Source: Bacteroidales bacterium | GTDB lineage: Bacteria; Bacteroidota; Bacteroidia; Bacteroidales; UBA4181 | DNA length: 5,422 bases | Direction: 5' to 3' | NCBI GenBank assembly: GCA_031260845.1 | Contig: JAISKR010000102.1 | Span: forward strand, 1 to 5,422 | Part shown: positions 4,247 to 5,422 of the stretch, in pieces | How the letters are laid out: each line of letters starts with the position of its first letter | How positions within the stretch are numbered: position 1 is the first letter of the stretch | Translations under genes and position numbers: made by a program | The notes under the pieces: generated by a model | What the model saw: the letters and a program-made list of their open reading frames with translations, nothing else | Database searches by the model: none | What the model was told of the DNA's origin: nothing

Positions 4247-5422
4247 ATGCTTTTACAGTTAATCATAGTCTTGATTGCCATTGTGATTGGCGCCCGCAAG
4301 GGTGGCGTCGGGTTGGGCGTAACGGGCGGGCTGGGACTGGCTGTTCTGACCTTTGGCTTTGGCTTGCAGCCGACAACGCCGCCGATTGACGTCATGCTGA
4401 TGATTGTGGCGGTGATTGCCGCGGTAAGTTGTATGCAGGCGGCGGGCGGCTTGGACTTGATGGTGAAGTGGGCTGAGAAGTTGTTGCGTAAACACCCGCA
4501 GCATATCACTTTGTTAAGTCCCGCCATCACTTATCTTTTCACTTTTCTTGCCGGCACGGGGCACGTCGCATATTCGGTGCTGCCGGTGATTGCCGAAGTG
4601 GCAACCGAAACGCATATCCGTCCTGAGCGCCCGATGAGCATTGCTGTCATCGCTTCGCAGCAAGCCATCACTGCCAGCCCGATTTCGGCAGCAACCGTTG
4701 CGCTGCTCAGTATGTTGGGGGGCTATTCCATCTCGTTGCTGCATATTCTGATGATTTCCGTACCGTGCACGATAGTCGGCGTGTTGGCAGGGGCTTTGTA
4801 CGCGATGCACACCGGAAAGGAATTGGACGCAGACCCGGAATACCAAAGGCGTATCGCGTTAGGCGAATTTACAAACAGACCGTATCGTTTGCAGGAAGTT
4901 GGCAATGCGCGAAGCGCGTTATTCGCCATCCTGATTTTTGTAGCGGCAACGGTGGGTATCGTTTTTTTCGGCTCGATGGAAACGTGGCGCCCTGCATTTT
5001 CGGCAGAGGGCGGTATGGTTCGTATGCAGATGTCGCATATCATTGAAATACTGATGCTTTCCGCAGCCGCTTTGATTTTGGTCATTACGAAAACCGATGG
5101 CGTGAAAGCGGTGCAAGGCTCTGTGTTTTCGGCAGGGATGCAGGCTGTGGTGGCGATATTCGGGATTGCATGGATGGGCGACACGTTTATTTCAGGCAAT
5201 ATGGCGGCGCTCAAAGGCGGCATAGAGGAATATGTGACGCAAATGCCGTGGCTGTTTGGGTTGGCGTTGTTTGTGATGTCGATACTGCTGTTCAGTCAGG
5301 CGGCTACCGTGCGGGCGCTTCTGCCGTTGGGATTGGCACTGAGCATTTCACCATGGATGTTGGTTGCCTTGTTCCCGGCGGTCAATGGGTACTTTTTCAT
5401 TCCCAATTATCCGACCGTGGTG
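4247..5422 (+). CDS. dcuB: Anaerobic C4-dicarboxylate antiporter, Dcu family (3' end outside window)
   Basis: The open frame from ATG 4247 runs 392 codons to the window edge without a stop; Dcu carriers have about 430-450 residues, so only some 40-60 are missing. Inner-membrane Dcu proteins exchange external fumarate, malate or aspartate for internal succinate during anaerobic growth. Visible family motifs are GARKGGVGLGVTGGLGL (15-31), MQAAGGLD (63-70), FLAGTGHVAYSVLPVIAEVA (100-119), RPERPM (125-130), QQAITASPISAATVALLSM (138-156), GIAWMGDTFISGN (306-318), FSQAAT (349-354) and FFIPNYPT (383-390). Hydrophobic segments fill most of the chain, with a polar cytoplasmic-type loop around 188-222. 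Some motifs resemble E. coli DcuB (GTGHV, RPERPM), others DcuA (ITASPISAA, WMGDTF, SQAAT). The symbol follows common naming in Bacteroidales and is not a firm DcuA/DcuB choice. It has its own promoter candidate and operator-like repeats upstream. Family assignment is very sure. Confidence 0.93.
   Translation, partial: MLLQLIIVLIAIVIGARKGGVGLGVTGGLGLAVLTFGFGLQPTTPPIDVMLMIVAVIAAVSCMQAAGGLDLMVKWAEKLLRKHPQHITLLSPAITYLFTFLAGTGHVAYSVLPVIAEVATETHIRPERPMSIAVIASQQAITASPISAATVALLSMLGGYSISLLHILMISVPCTIVGVLAGALYAMHTGKELDADPEYQRRIALGEFTNRPYRLQEVGNARSALFAILIFVAATVGIVFFGSMETWRPAFSAEGGMVRMQMSHIIEILMLSAAALILVITKTDGVKAVQGSVFSAGMQAVVAIFGIAWMGDTFISGNMAALKGGIEEYVTQMPWLFGLALFVMSILLFSQAATVRALLPLGLALSISPWMLVALFPAVNGYFFIPNYPTVV

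Noticed and set aside
4225..5223. Several 65-166 codon open frames on the minus strand opposite the transporter, and a 93-codon frame at 4765-5046 on the plus strand
   Set aside because: All overlap the Dcu coding frame, which has clear family motifs throughout; they are shadow frames with no domains or plausible start signals.

Overview
The window looks like chromosomal DNA from a member of the Bacteroidota, probably an anaerobic Bacteroidales. The support is indirect. Signal peptides end in the phylum's common ...AQ style, and there is a carboxypeptidase-regulatory-like (CarboxypepD_reg-like) secreted protein, a Bacteroidota-style lipoprotein, and an anaerobic C4-dicarboxylate transporter of the Dcu family. 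Several intergenic sites match the TAnnTTTG -7 box, and strong Shine-Dalgarno sequences are mostly absent. No rRNA, tRNA, insertion sequence, phage gene or CRISPR array was seen.

Left part (1-1139, minus strand): a two-gene operon read leftward. The first gene encodes a secreted 234-residue protein with an N-terminal carboxypeptidase-regulatory-like beta-sandwich. Its stop codon overlaps the start of a GT4-type glycosyltransferase by an ATGA tetranucleotide. The glycosyltransferase runs off the left edge, so only its first 146 residues are visible.

Divergent intergenic region (1140-1676): about 540 AT-rich bases between the leftward and rightward operons. It holds a candidate leftward promoter with a small hairpin at the start of the leader, an AATTACG repeat cluster, a degenerate tandem array built on TGTATAAC/TGTATTTAC, and two candidate rightward promoters.

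Middle part (1677-3995, plus strand): a two-gene operon. The first gene is a 527-residue lipoprotein with a glycosyl-hydrolase-like (GHL10-type) TIM barrel and an unassigned C-terminal region. After an 18-base gap comes a 221-residue outer-membrane beta-barrel protein. A strong intrinsic terminator closes the unit. A cell-envelope role is likely, with the lipoprotein possibly acting on a glycan; the substrate is not visible.

Right part (3996-5422, plus strand): about 250 non-coding bases carry a striking group of inverted repeats (CTACGAA/TTCGTAG and CTACTAAGG/CCTTAGTAG) and a good TAnnTTTG promoter. They lead into a Dcu-family C4-dicarboxylate antiporter gene that is cut by the right edge after 392 codons. 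Such carriers exchange fumarate, malate or aspartate for succinate in anaerobic fumarate respiration, which fits an anaerobe. The repeats look like operator sites for that gene.

No clearly new multi-gene system is evident. The most interesting signals are the phased operator-like repeats before the transporter, the tandem array in the divergent region, and the poorly characterised lipoprotein/beta-barrel pair.
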